Part shown: positions 9,640 to 21,290 of the stretch, in pieces
How the letters are laid out: each line of letters starts with the position of its first letter
How positions within the stretch are numbered: the first letter of the stretch is position 1
Assembly (NCBI GenBank): GCA_039654915.1
Contig: JBDJPA010000014.1
Coordinates: forward strand, 1 to 64,000
DNA from: Aquilaria yunnanensis
Lineage: Eukaryota; Streptophyta; Magnoliopsida; Malvales; Thymelaeaceae
Length of the DNA stretch: 64,000 nucleotides
Direction of reading: 5' to 3'
Notes under the pieces: generated by a model
What the model saw: only the letters and a program-made list of their open reading frames with translations
Databases searched by the model: none
Told to the model about the DNA's origin: nothing
Translations under genes and position numbers: made by a program

Positions 9640-11763
9640 GGCTCTCCGTCCTTTTTGGGATTTTCATCAGTTTTTTTTCCTAATCACATTGCACCTTTTC
9701 CTTTTTATTAGTCTTTACAATTTCATTTTTGTTATTTTCGTTCTTTCATCCTTTTCCATATTTTCCTTTTCTTTTTCATTTTTTGCATTATTTTCAGTTT
9801 TCTTTTTGTTATTTCATTTTCATTTTACGCAACCATTTAAATTTTATTTTCTCTAGCTTCATCTTAACTGATCAATAAGATTAGTTCAAGCAACTTCAGA
9901 AAACTTTTTTGTTACTTGTTCTTTCATTTGAGATGAATAGCTTATAATTAGTTATTTTTTCTTTGATTAATAAATATTTATTAATAAGTATTTGTTCTTT
10001 TACTATTTCACATTATTCTTTTAGGTCAACTAGTTTAGTTCTTTATGATATTTAAACAAAACCAAACTAAAAGACATTGAAACTGTCTCTTTCATTTTGT
10101 CAATAATAAAAATTGCTAAGAATGAATCGCTTAAATAAGTCATTGAACTAAAATTTAAGAGCCTTTTCCACCTTGGAATCAATAATAGTTAGACATGAGT
10201 TGCTGTACTTTCTAATTCTTTACTTTGACCGTAACCAAGGTGTTAAATACCATTACCGCTATGTATACCGTATCCCGAATTTTTAAGGTATATCGCATGG
10301 TATACCGCGCCGCATATAGTTACCATTTTTATAAAAAAAATAAATATTAAAATGTTATTTTAAGATAATATAATTTGTTTAATAATTTATTTTTACATAT
10401 TTTATATGTATTCTAATTTTTCTCCTCATAATTTATAAAATATACATAAAATATATATGATAGAAGATATTCAGTTGGGGTAGCATGCGTCAGAAACTCA
10501 ATTGGAAGATATTATTTAACACCATAGGAACCTTCAAGCTGCTACCATCCATTAAATTTTTATATTAATTAAGAAAAGTAACAAAAAAATAAAAGTAAAT
10601 GTTTATTTTATGATATGTGTATTATTTATATTTTAATATTTTATATATTTATGATATTTTTTTTATTTAAAATGAAATAAAAATAGCCAAAAAAAATAAA
10701 ATTTCATGGTATGTACCGTGCAATATTTGCCGTATACCGCTTTTTTTGTTTATGTTAGTTCTTTAGATGAACTAGTTTTTTATTCTTTTATAAGTAATTA
10801 TTTATATTTTTATTGATAATAGTTTATTCTTTCGTAGGTTTTATCTTGTTCTGTTAGAGAAACTATTTTTTTGCCCTCCTATTACTAGTTGTTTTTTCTG
10901 TTATTAGTAGCTCTTTGTTCTTTTAATAGTATGTATTTATTCTTTTTTTAGTTCATATTTGTTCTTTTGGATGAATTTGATGTTTGTTCTTTTATCAGTA
11001 TTTGTTTGTTCTTTTATTAGTTCATATTTGTTCTTTAAGATGAATTGCTTATATGTTTTTTTATTGGTAGCTCTTTGTACTCTTATCAATTGTTTATTCT
11101 TTTAGTTCTTGCTTAAATAAGGTAAAAAGAGTTTAAGTTGTCTTATTTCAAATTTAATGTAAGAGAGTATTTGTATCATGAATTCACATAAAAGAACAAC
11201 AATAATGAAAATAAAGAATACAAAATGTAGACGGATGGCAAAAAAAACTAAGAAGAAAGGTAGATAAATTATTCTTATGTTAGTATCTAATTGTTCTTTT
11301 TACTAGTAATTGTTCGTTCTTTTGGTTTTGTGAGATGTTTGTTCATTTATTAGTTGAAAAATTTGAAAAAAAAAAAAGTAGATAAAATTTATAAAAAAAT
11401 AATATAAAAGGAAAAAATGAAATAAAATTAAGAAGAAAATTTAGGGAAATTAACAAACTAAAAAAAAGGAAGAAAATAACAGATAAAGTTAATTTACAAA
11501 AAAAAAATAAGATTAAAAAAATAGAAAAAAATTGGAAAGAGAAAAGCTAGAAAATAGCAGAGGATGAAGAAGTAAAGCAAAAAATTGGGAAAGGAGACAA
11601 AGAAAAGTAAAACGGAAAAAACAGTAAGGTTACAGTGAAACTGTAAAACCAAAAAGAGGCAAAATAAAACCGAAGAAGCAAAAACAAAAGGTAAAACGAA
11701 AAATAGAAAATGTGAAGAGATGAGAAAGAAAAGTCAGAAACAAACGAAAACGGAGAAAGTGAG
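9640..11763. other. AT-rich intergenic DNA with degenerate short repeats
   Basis: No gene is recognised. Much of it is a degenerate repetition of ttgttcttt(t/a)-type words (9860-10040 and 10745-11350). Between about 10225 and 10742 sits a segment with cggtatac-type motifs at both ends (gtataccgtat near 10263 and gccgtataccgc near 10729). It may be an inserted small DNA element. After 11350 the sequence is purine-rich. Confidence 0.45.
11759..11763. repeat. Target site duplication, left copy (gtgag)
   Basis: Identical to 29359-29363 on the other side of the element; 5 bp is the size expected of Ty3/gypsy integrases. Confidence 0.9.
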
Positions 11764-12257
11764 TGTTGACACCCAATTTCGTCCGACCATAAAAATTTTT
11801 TTAAAAGAAATTAAATAAAAGAAATTAAATAAAAAATTATTATTTTTATTATTATTATTATTACTAAAAATTTTAATTAGTTTAAAATACATTTTTTTTT
11901 GTGAAGATTTGATTTAAAATGATATATGTGTGTATTTGAAAGAAAAAAAGAAAACTCCAAAAAAATGGCAAAATTTAAAAGTTTGAGGTAAAAATGACAA
12001 CATTAAGAAGTTTTGGGAAAAATTGACAAATTCTGAAAGTTCCAGGAGCATTTGGTAGTTTGTCACATAAAATTTTGGGCCTGCCGACGTTTCTGGCCCA
12101 AATTGACAGAAAACGACAAAATTATCAAAATCAGAAGCTTCAGGAACTTATCCAGAGGCTGAGAGACGTAAAGGACTAAAATTGTCATTTTACTAATTTA
12201 AAAGATAAGTTTGAAATTTTTTATTAATTTATCCATCAACAGTTCAGCCAAACTTCC

Positions 12258-12267
12258 TCTATAAATA
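12258..12267 (+). promoter_or_regulatory. TATA box of the 5' LTR
   Basis: ctataaatag is a canonical plant TATA box, conserved in the 3' LTR near 26945. It is followed by a purine-rich leader that would be the start of R. Confidence 0.7.
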
Positions 12268-12469
12268 GCCCCCCAAATTTTGTGCTGAACACAGAAAAAA
12301 ATAGAGCGAAAGCTTAGAGCTCCGTTTAAAAAAAAAGGGAAAAAATTAGCCTAGGTCCCTGACCCTCTTCTCTTCCTCTCCAGAAAACCTAAACCTTCTC
12401 TGACTGTTTTTTTTTTTTTTCCTCGCGCGCGTCCGCGTTTCCTAGAGAATTAGAAATTTTAGTTCCTAG

Positions 12470-12545
12470 GTAAAATTCAGCTTTCGCCCTTCATCTTTTC
12501 AATTTATTTCTATTGAGTCATTAACCTTTTATTTTATTCTTGCAG
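12470..12545 (+). other. Conserved intron-like module in the LTR leader (76 nt)
   Basis: Donor G|GTAAAATTC, branch-site-like ttaac at 12521-12525, and T-rich acceptor attcttgcag|ag. Modules of the same design and almost the same length occur at 27155-27230, 32140-32213, 33074-33149 and, minus strand, 36639-36714. The position lies downstream of the TATA box, inside the transcribed leader. Splicing is predicted, not shown. Confidence 0.55.
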
Positions 12546-13253
12546 AGAATTAATTACTAATTTTCCTTTTATATTTTACTTGTTTATTATTATTATCATT
12601 ATTAACTTTTATTACTGTTGTTATTAACTTACTAATTTACTAACTTTACTAACTTTTATTATTATTGTTGTTATTATTGTTAACAATTAACTCAACTAAC
12701 ATTACTAACTTTTATTTTTATTGTTATTGACAACTAACTTTAATAACTTTGTTAACTTTTATTATTGTTATTATTAATTTTAACCATTAACTTTACTAAC
12801 TTTTGATAATTTTTATCATTGTTGTTAACAACTAATTTTTTTATTTTATTATTATAATTATTGTGGATGGCCAAAAAAGCCCCACTTTATTATTAATTCT
12901 CTCTTTTAGGTGTTTAAATTTAGTTATTATAAAAAAAAAAAAAGAATTTTATGTGAATAATTACTAAGGCTAATAAAAATCATTTTTAAAAGCCAATTAT
13001 CTTTTGTTATTTTGGAATAAATGTTTTTTTATTATTTCTTTAAAGATAACAAAGTTAACTTTTTATTCCTTTTGTTAAAAATTAATAAACAAACATAATT
13101 AAATAATTCTAAAAATATACAAATCAATTATTTTTAAAATAATGATATTTAAAATTAAAAAAAAATTCAAGAAAAATAACAATAAAAATTGTGATTAAAA
13201 TTAATAAATAATTAAATGATTAAAATAAAATTTAATAAACAAAATTTAAACTC

Positions 13254-14379
13254 CATGTCCAAATGATCCGTCAGGATCCAATGGCTTGGAGAATAAAAAA
13301 TTTTTTTAAAAAATATAAAATATAAAATTAATTTTAATAGTTATTTTAATTCAGTAAAAATAATAAAAAAACAAAAAAAAAAACAAAAATATGTTTAATA
13401 AAAGAAATACATGAAAATTAAGACTTTATATTTAACTTATTTCTTTAAAATATAACTTTGGATTCTTTTATTGAACAAATAAAACTTTAGCCAAATGATT
13501 TCAAATAAAGGTAATAAAAATAAATAAATAAAAAAAACAGATTAAATTTCTCTTAAATATTTTAAATTTATTAATTAAATGTATTTTTAGACTTATAAAT
13601 AGGAAAATCTTTTATCAAACAAAAAGAACATAAAAATGAAATATGTAAATATCAAAAACTTTTCTTTTATTTTTGAAATATACATATAAAATTTTTAGTA
13701 TCTTAATTAAATAATCACTTTTTAGTTAATCTTTCATCAAAATAAATTATATAAATATTATGACTTTACTTTTATATTTTTAAAATATAAATATAAATCC
13801 TTAGTTTTCTTGATTAATTTCATTTTTGTTATTCTTTTATCAAATAAATAGAATAACTATAAAATAAAATATTTTTTTAACTCTTTAATTTCTTTATCAA
13901 AAAAAATTAACCAATTAAAAATTAATTATTTTTCTTTTATAAATCAAGTAATTATTTAAGAAAAATAGATAATAAAATTTTTTTCATTAAATAAGAAAAC
14001 TAAAAGAAAAGAAAAGAAAATATAAAATATAAAAAAATAAAATTGTTAGATTATTAATAAATCTAAAAATTTCATAAACAAAAAGAATTACGAATTAGTA
14101 ATCAAACTAATAATTAATAAAAATAAGAATTAAATAATTAACTATAAATTAAATTAACTTCCATATCCGGATGATCCGTCAGGATCTACGGTTTGAAAAA
14201 TATCAACCTTTTTTTTAACTAAATAAATTAAATAAATATAAAGATAAAAATCCATATTCACAATATGGATAAAATTGTTTAAAATTTCACCAAATTCCGT
14301 GTCCAAATGACTCGGCAGAGTCCATGGTTCGGAATCAAATCTTCCGTGTCCAAATGACTCGGTAGAGTCCATAGTTCGG
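13254..14379 (+). repeat. Dispersed hairpin motif of the LTR, four copies
   Basis: Copies lie near 13254, 14160, 14298 and 14343. Each has the form TCC(G/A)TGTCC-AAAT, then GACTC-GGCA-GAGTC or GATCC-GTCA-GGATC, then CCATGGTTCGG or similar. The inner 5-bp stem is conserved by paired changes, and an outer TTCCG/CGGAA or CCATG/CATGG pair is often present. Further copies lie in every LTR of this family in the window. Confidence 0.65.
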
Positions 14380-14661
14380 AAGTATAAAATTCTATACAAA
14401 TTAATTACCAAAAATCCACATCCGATTAATTCAGTTAAAAATTCTAGATTGAAAATTAACTGAAATTTATTTAAACGCAAAGTGAAACAAAATTAAAATC
14501 AACTAAGGTACCAATTTTTGGGCGTTTTAACAAAGTTGTTTTAACGTAACCATACTCCCGAACCCCCGAACTCTCGCAGACCATATTTTAGGTAACCAAT
14601 CGACCTAAACATAAACGGATTGGTGGCGACTCCCGAAAACGAACCACACGTTGCCACAGCT

Positions 14662-14679
14662 TGGCGACTCCACTGGGGA
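14662..14679 (+). promoter_or_regulatory. Primer binding site (tRNA-Arg type)
   Basis: tggcgactccactgggga begins 3 nt after the LTR. From memory it complements the 3' end of plant tRNA-Arg(ACG) including CCA, with one mismatch. tRNA-Arg is the primer reported for Ogre-type elements. Confidence 0.8.
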
Positions 14680-15543
14680 CGCGACGTTAGTGAGTCGAGC
14701 CTACAAGTTGATTTGTTTTGATTTGCTTTGCTTATATTTATGTGGATTTATATGTTATATTTACTTAAGTAAACATGCATTATGCATTCACAATATGAAG
14801 CTCTATACCCGAGCTTCTTCAAAGCGAACACGTTCTTTCTAAGCGGAATTGGTGTTGTTGTCCTTGAGAGGCCATGGTCTCCAAGCCTTCACCGGTTTCA
14901 AAGTAGCAAAGTAGTGTATTGCCTTCTGAGACGGTTAGTCTCTGCATGGGCCCACGAAAAGCTACGACTCGAATTAATCCATTCCTTACATAAACCCTAG
15001 AGGGTAAGGTATCGGGCTGTCACTATAATTTAGTGACGGGATTCGGGAACTATCCCTTGCCTTTTTGATAAGCCACCTTATGCATATAGAACTCCCCACT
15101 TAACCATAGAACTGACCACAGTATTCCTCCCATTTACCAACGCCATAAGCATGTCCTTGTTATGCTATGTTGTTGCTCTACACTTTTATTTTCTTCGTGT
15201 CTTATATTTATGGTTTTAATTCATTTTTCAATAATAGTTCATGAGTTGTTAATTGTTATTTAACTTATTAATAACCTTATCTTTCTTTTCTTGTACTTCT
15301 GTTTTGTGCAATTACTCTTCATACATCAAAACCACGCATTAAACTTTGCTAACTTTTTGGTCTTTATAATGACAACTAAAAGTCTTGAAGTTCCATGATA
15401 TTGGATAATCAAACTCACTTATTGCATGCATGCATCCATTGCATCAATCACATACACATAGAATCTAGAAAAATAAATCTTACTTTTAAAAGGATAAAAT
15501 TGGACCTTAACACCGATATTCAACTCGACTCCAAACAAGATTA
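14680..15543 (+). other. Untranslated leader between PBS and gag
   Basis: No supported ORF; short ORFs at 14651-15000 lack features. It probably holds the packaging signal, which cannot be identified by eye. Confidence 0.5.
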
Positions 15544-17278
15544 ATGGCAGAACAAGCCGAAGGACGTCTCATGGAGATGGAGTCCAAGATTGAAAGTATG
15601 TCAGAACAGATGAGACAATTGATGGAATTAATCAAAGGAAAAGCAACTCAAGTCCCTATCAAAGAAGTACAAGATCCCACTTATCCCCCGGGATTCACCC
15701 CGCAACGAGTCTCAGTCCAATAAAATCTGTTTCAAGAATCAGGACCGTCTGCTAGTGTTCACCTGAAACAAGACACTATACATGAAGAGAATAATATATT
15801 ACCAAAAGAAGAAGCAGAATCTCAAAAGCTCGAAACAATAGAGAAGAGACTGCGAGCCATTGAAGGAGGCACTATATTCGGATCTCTCTCAGTGGATGAC
15901 CTATGCTTGGTACCAGATGTCATAATTCCTTCAGACTTTAAGGTGCCAGATTTCGTGAAATACGATGGAACGAGTGATCCCATCACTTACATCACATTGT
16001 TTCTAAGAAGACTACAACCACTCACAAAAGATGAAAAGGTGTGGATTGCACTTTTTCAGGAAAGCCTCATAAAATCAGCATTACAGTGGTATCTAAGTCA
16101 AGGTCCAAGAAACATCAAAACTTGGAATGACCTTCCTCAGGCCTTCATCGGCAATTATAAACATGTTTTGGACTTGGCTCCGGATCGCCAAACCCTCCAA
16201 AACATGGAGAAGAAAAAACCAGAAACTTTCAAGGAATATGCCCAACGGTGGAGGGACTTAGCTGCACAAGTTCAGCCACCCATGACAGAAAGAGAAATGG
16301 TCACTTTGTTTGTCCAGACACTAAAATACCCATATTATGACAAACTCATTGGCAATTCGGCAACCAATTTCTCTGACGTAGTCATGTCTGGAGAAAGGAT
16401 CGAGCATGGTATCAGGACCGGGAAGATTACTGAGTCCTTTAGTGATCCAATGAAAAGAGGAGGACCATCCAGAAAAAAAGATGAAGAAATACAACAAATA
16501 GGACGAGGAAGAGGGATTCCCCTCGTGGGTACTGTTGCTACCGGGCCTCGCCGATCCTACTCTACCAATAGGCCCAATGATTATTCTACCAATAAGCCCA
16601 ACAATTATCCTCTCAACAGGCCTAATCAGTTACGGCCACCTGTTCCGACTTCTCCACAAAGGCCGAGAGAAGTTTTTGCGCCAATTCCTATGACTTACAC
16701 TGAGTTATATCCAAAACTCATTGAAAGTCAACTTATCCATCCAATTCCTACAAATCCATTTAAACCCCCTTATCCAAAGTGATATGACCCCAACATAACT
16801 TGCCCATATCATGATGGTGCCGCGGGCCACGGACTGGAAAATTGCATAGCATTGAAGCGTATAGTCCAACAATTAATCGAGTCCAAGTGGTTGGACTTTT
16901 CCGATGAACCAAACGTCACTCACAATCCATTGCCGCCTCATCAAGAAAAACCAGTCAATATGATAGAAAGAGCACTGGCCGATGAAGAAGTCAGTCAATG
17001 ATATCATAACCCCTCTCAAGCATGTATATTCATGCCTTGTAAAAGAAGGGATTATCATGGGAAAGTCTTCTTTTGGAAATGAAGAAGTCGAAGATGAGGA
17101 GTGGTGCAACTTTCATGACAATAAAGATGATGATGTGAATGTGATCATTAAAGAACAAGAAGTCAATGCTATACCAATCTCAAAACCTACTCTTAAGCCG
17201 TTAAGTCCCGAGGCCATTCCTCTACAAATCAAACAAAACCGAGGTCAAGCTGCTAGGCTCGATGTGATTGGTAATTGA
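15544..17278 (+). pseudogene. Decayed gag, followed by the remnant of a gag-protease linker
   Basis: This was the capsid/nucleocapsid polyprotein. It starts at ATG 15544 with a predicted coiled coil (about residues 8-36). The Retrotrans_gag domain follows, around residues 125-290 (FVKYDGTSDPITYITLFLRR to YAQRWRDLAAQV), then a Pro/Asn-rich stretch. Just after a TGA at 16780-16782 comes a CPYHDGAAGHGLENC motif, the CxxH-type zinc motif of Tat/Ogre Gag. In-frame stops are TAA 15721-15723 (codon 60), TGA 16780-16782 (codon 413, Trp expected) and TGA 16999-17001 (codon 486). A shifted frame continues to 17278 with acidic, linker-like sequence. No protease active site (D-T/S-G) is visible before similarity to gag-pol ends. 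Confidence 0.88.
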
Positions 17279-18655
17279 AAGTGAAGATTTTGAGCTGGAA
17301 TTACATTGATTTTGGAAGGGGTCCAAGTCAGATCTGACCTAACAGTCCGCACACATTTTCGAATGACAGGGAATCCTTTGAATAAACTTGTATCTTTGAA
17401 AGCTTGTAAAAGTAATCTAATAGTAAAAATCTCCTAGATTTAGTCCAGAATCTAGGGTGTAGTCTTTGTTAGATGGACACCTGGTATTCTTTTTCTGGTA
17501 CAACAAAAAGATGTAATGCGTGCATTCTACTACTTTCCATTTTTACACTCTTTGCCATTATACTATCTATTATTGCCATCACTACTTTTTGACAACTGGT
17601 AATTCTTTTTGTTCTCTAACAAAAAGATGTTACGTGTACATTATACCACTTTTTAATTCCATTATTACATCTACACATTGTACCAATTTTTACCAAAAAT
17701 TCAATTATTACAGCTACACATTCTACCACTTCTTACCAAAAATTCCATTTTTTTTTATATCCATCTTTCACTCCTTTCCATTATACTATCCATTATTGCT
17801 ATCACACTTTACTTTGAAAATGATATTACTCGTGGGTGAAAATAAAAAGTTAAGGGAGATTTAATAGTGGCAATCTTGAAAGTGCTGTCAAATCTAGTAA
17901 GAAGGATTTCATATGTTGCACCCCAACTCTCAAAAAAAGAATTCATAGTGGTTATCAACATCCTTGCAAGAAGTCTGGGGTTAGCTTCCAAACAAGGTAG
18001 CTCTCATATTAAATGACTTCAGTGGCCTCCCAATTCTCACAAATGCTCAATACAAAAAAAGGTTCTCAGTCTTCCGCAACACAAACTCCGAAAAGAAAAA
18101 GTTCATCCCTTCCATCAAAAAGCCATTAAAAGGAAAATCCAAAAAAAAAAAATCTAAAAAAAAAAAAGAGAGACTGAGAAGCAAATAAAGCCACTTGAGT
18201 CATCTCACATCAAGAAGGCTATGATCTCGGTTCTCCATAACACAAACTCCAAAGAAAAAAGGGAAAAAGTTCATCCCTTCCATCAAAAAGCCAACAAGGG
18301 AAAATTCAAAACCAAAAAGAACTGAGAACAAGCACGAGCAAGCAAGGCCACTTGAGTCATCTCACTTCAAGAGAGTTATCAAGTATGTCATCACCATAGC
18401 TCATACAAAAAAAAAACAAGAAATTTTTCTAAAAAATAAAAAATAAAAAAACAAAAAAAAAAAAAAAAAAAAGAAAACAAAAGTGAGCTATGGATTCTAG
18501 ACTGAAAACCTGCAAAGGCGGTCTAGAAGACAAAAGCAACTTTCAAGCCAAGCATACATAAAGACCACGATAGTTGGGGGGCAACAGATGAGGTTTAACT
18601 TTCTGGAAAGAGTGGCAAGTTTGAGGTCATCACTATTGAGTTTTTCATCATAATC
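17279..18655 (+). other. Post-gag non-coding region with internal repeats; pol is missing here
   Basis: From about 17514 this aligns, inverted, with 44118 down to 42740 in the rearranged relative, so it is a normal part of this non-autonomous type. It contains degenerate repeats built on cattctaccacttttta (17520-17800) and two to three copies of a roughly 120-bp unit with ttcatcccttccatcaaaaa (18060-18370), and ends in an A-rich run (18410-18480). No ORF is supported. Confidence 0.6.
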
Positions 18656-19030
18656 AAATTTGCTCACGAGTAGTATTAAAAGACCCTTCTTTCAAACCAC
18701 TTAAACTTAACTTTCCTCAGACTTATCATCCCCATTCAGCTAAAAGACTATCATTGTGAAAAATGTTTCTACCTTATTTAATACTGCTCACGAGTAGTAT
18801 TAAAAGACCATTCTTTCACACCACTTAAATTTAACTTTCCTCAGACCTAACATCCTCATTCAGTTAAAAGACTATCATTGTGAATCATGTTTCTACCTTA
18901 TTTAATACTGCTCACAAGAAGTATTAAAATACCCTTCTTTCACACCACTCAAACTTAACTTTACTCAGACCTAATATTTACCTCTTAATATTATTCTCAT
19001 TCAGCTAAAAGACTACCACAAAAAAAAAAC
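18656..19030 (+). repeat. Tandem repeat, period about 124 bp, three copies
   Basis: tgctca(c/a)(g)agtagtattaaaag recurs at 18661, 18785 and 18909, followed each time by ttaactttcctcagac and gctaaaagact. A degenerate partial unit extends to about 19130. The rearranged relative has only one unit (around 42760), so copy number varies within the family. Confidence 0.75.
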
Positions 19031-20453
19031 ATTCAAACTTAACTTTCCTCACACCTAACATTTACCTCTCGATATCATCCTCATTCAGTTAAAAGGCTAT
19101 TATTGTGAATCATGTTTCTACCTTATTGCCTTGCACAGTTTATGTCTTCGAGTTGGAAAGGGAAGAATGGCAGGATATTTTAATTAAAAACAAAGACCGT
19201 AAATTACTTCGTCAAGCTTTGCAAATTGATGAAAGTTTTTCTTTAAGGCCAAACCATTATTCATTAATGTATGTAGACTTAAAAGTGAGGAGATAGCTTG
19301 AGTCTTTCTTTAATAAGATGTGGTTCTTGTAAGAGAAATTCACGATCAAGTGTCATCACAAAGGTCTAGAAATGCTCGACCTTCTGTTAAATCAAAGGCG
19401 AGATGATACCTTTTATCCACATAAATACCATATTCAGGGGGCCAAAGTAGTCTCTACGAAGCGTAAGAATAGTACTGCCAAGAAAGAAACTCAACAGACA
19501 AGGGGGCAAGTCTTATGGATCAAAACTTGAGCTCAAGGAAGAGCAATCATTCAGATTATAACATGGGGATAAGTAAGTGTCGGCACGGCCACAAGAAAAT
19601 GGGCAAAGCAGACATTGAAAGTAAAGCCTTTGATGGTATCAAATCCATGACAATGGATGAGTACCCGAAAGAGATATAAATTATGAGGCGGGCCAATTTT
19701 AAAGAAATTGAGGCCAAAATTCAAAGAACAAGTCAAAGAAATAGGATTTTGAAAAGAGTTGGGCTTTTGAGGCAGTGAACAAAAGCTGGAAAGCATAAAG
19801 AGATTCAATGATAGTCCAAGAAGGCAATCACAAAGAAGATCCAGTAAAGCAAAGACATGAAGAACTAGATCCATCAAAAAAAAAAAAAACATCAATTCCA
19901 CATGCTCTGCATTCATGCATTTGACATCATGCATGCATGGCTTTTGCATAATAGGAACCTAATGGGAAGCACATCCACGGCACAGTTTCAGCCGTATAAG
20001 CTGAGATCTCAATGTCATCAGCTCTTACCAATCTATCATTGGATACACAGCTAATATGCGGGACCAACCCGCATCAGGAATTCAAGGATAAGGTAGACAA
20101 TATGTCAAAAGCCTGGCAATCGATTCAATAATCGAGGCTACACCTGGATGGACAGAATTGACGCCAGCTTAGCGGTATCCAAGATAAGAAATAGCTATGG
20201 TCAAAGATAAGCACGGATATCGAGAAATATTGTCGTCGAAAGTAGACAATGGATTCAATAATCAAGGACTGGATCAATGTCATGCCTGACGAAATATCAA
20301 AGATAAGAAATATCTATGATACCAAAATAAAGTAGGATCCACTTTTCCGGTTAAACGGCGGATACGGTACTCCGTGACTCTCAAGTCGGTTCTCTCAGTT
20401 GCCCATAATAACTGATTCTTTTCTCTCTTCTGTCTTTTACTTCCCTCTAGAAA
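19031..20453 (+). other. Leader and promoter region upstream of the first cysteine-rich-protein gene
   Basis: It aligns with 3840-4881 of the left element and, inverted, with 41791-42740. No ORF is supported; those at 19105 and 19551 are not conserved between copies. The last 300 bp carry the GATAAG-type repeats and are the best-conserved non-coding part of the family. Confidence 0.55.
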
Positions 20454-21002
20454 ATGGATCCTACTCTTTCTGTCTTACGAAAATATTTTCCTTCTCTCCC
20501 AATGAACATTCTCAAAAAGATCTACCAAGTTCGCTGTGAACGATTAAGAGTTCTGATGCACAAAGGAATCCCTGAAGATGTGCGGTGGTTAATCGAAGCC
20601 AAGGTTCGTCTGGCAGGTGAAATCCCAGAGGCATTTGTGTCTCACATGCCTGGAATAGGCAAAAGCTCTTATGCCAAAAAGCAAAGAGCGAAAAGGTTAC
20701 AAGTTTGCCATAAATGTGGACGGTGGACTTGTAATACTAAATGTCGTTCTTTAAGGATGATCTCTGATAATCGAGAAGATAAAATACGATTCATTAAGAA
20801 TGGCCTGAGTAAGGACTCGTTGGATGATATCCAATTGACTCTTGAGACGCATTCTTGTGGATCTGTGCAACGTGAACTTCTTGGTTTATGGAGTATTTTT
20901 CATGAAGAACGAAACCGTTACAGTCCCGGGAATCTGACTGTAAATGACCCTGTTTGCCAGCTTGTAAGAAAACTGGATGGGAAGCAAATCCTCGACTCAT
21001 AG
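20454..21002 (+). CDS. Cysteine-rich basic protein resembling carlavirus-type CRP (copy 1, intact)
   Basis: This is an intact 182-codon ORF. The N-terminal 60 residues are helical and basic. Residues 67-74 are GIGKSSYA, a basic run of Lys/Arg follows (75-81), and then four cysteines, C85, C88, C93 and C97 (CHKCGRWTCNTKC), likely bind one zinc. H133 and C135 (THSCG) may add to it. The C-terminal third (140-182) is unlike anything I recognise. The viral proteins I know with this signature are about 90-130 residues; this one is longer at both ends. It lies downstream of gag in sense orientation, 288 bp before a second copy. Likely role, by analogy only, is nucleic-acid binding, silencing suppression or transcriptional control favouring the element. 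A host zinc-finger origin is the alternative. Confidence 0.75.
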   Translation: MDPTLSVLRKYFPSLPMNILKKIYQVRCERLRVLMHKGIPEDVRWLIEAKVRLAGEIPEAFVSHMPGIGKSSYAKKQRAKRLQVCHKCGRWTCNTKCRSLRMISDNREDKIRFIKNGLSKDSLDDIQLTLETHSCGSVQRELLGLWSIFHEERNRYSPGNLTVNDPVCQLVRKLDGKQILDS

Positions 21003-21040
21003 AAGCCGTTAATGCCGTTACTGGACGTAAAACCAGTGGA

Positions 21041-21290
21041 AGATGTGAGCCACAGTCACAATTACTGTACATACAGTTTGTTATATTTGGAAAAGTTTGC
21101 ATTTTCTTTTGACAGATGTACATGCTCCCCTAAGTGTAATCGACACGTTATCCCTTTTATCACTATAAATGCGTGTTCTTCCTTCTGATTAAGCAGCGGA
21201 TAAGATACCCCGTGACTTCTAAAGTCGGTTATTCCAGTCTCCTACAATAACTGATTCATTTCCCTCTTCTCTCAAATTCTTCTCTCATCA
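21041..21290 (+). promoter_or_regulatory. Promoter cassette of cysteine-rich-protein copy 2
   Basis: It has the upstream module gagccacagtcacaattactg through ctcccctaagtgtaatc, then ttatcccttttatcac and a TATAAAT box at 21164-21170, then a C/T-rich leader to ATG 21291. The arrangement recurs before copy 3 and before the LOG-like gene. Confidence 0.65.

Larger units (their letters stand above)
11764..14658 (+). repeat. 5' LTR
   Basis: It starts tgttgacacccaatttcg and ends cgttgccaca. A TATA box (ctataaatag, 12258-12267) places transcription start near 12290, so U3 is about 0.5 kb and the transcribed part about 2.4 kb, unusually long. The transcribed part holds an intron-like module (12470-12545), runs of tta/att repeats (12560-12860) and four copies of a hairpin motif near the 3' end. 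The minus-strand ORF at 14154-14480 is a shadow of these hairpin motifs. Confidence 0.93.

Noticed and set aside
10225..10742. Small DNA transposon with cggtatac motifs at both ends
   Set aside because: Motifs recur at both ends, but I could not align terminal inverted repeats or find a target duplication.
14154..14480. 108-codon minus-strand ORF, almost identical at 28854-29180
   Set aside because: Repeated only because it lies in both LTRs. Its DSTESFGHG-type words are translations of the hairpin motif.
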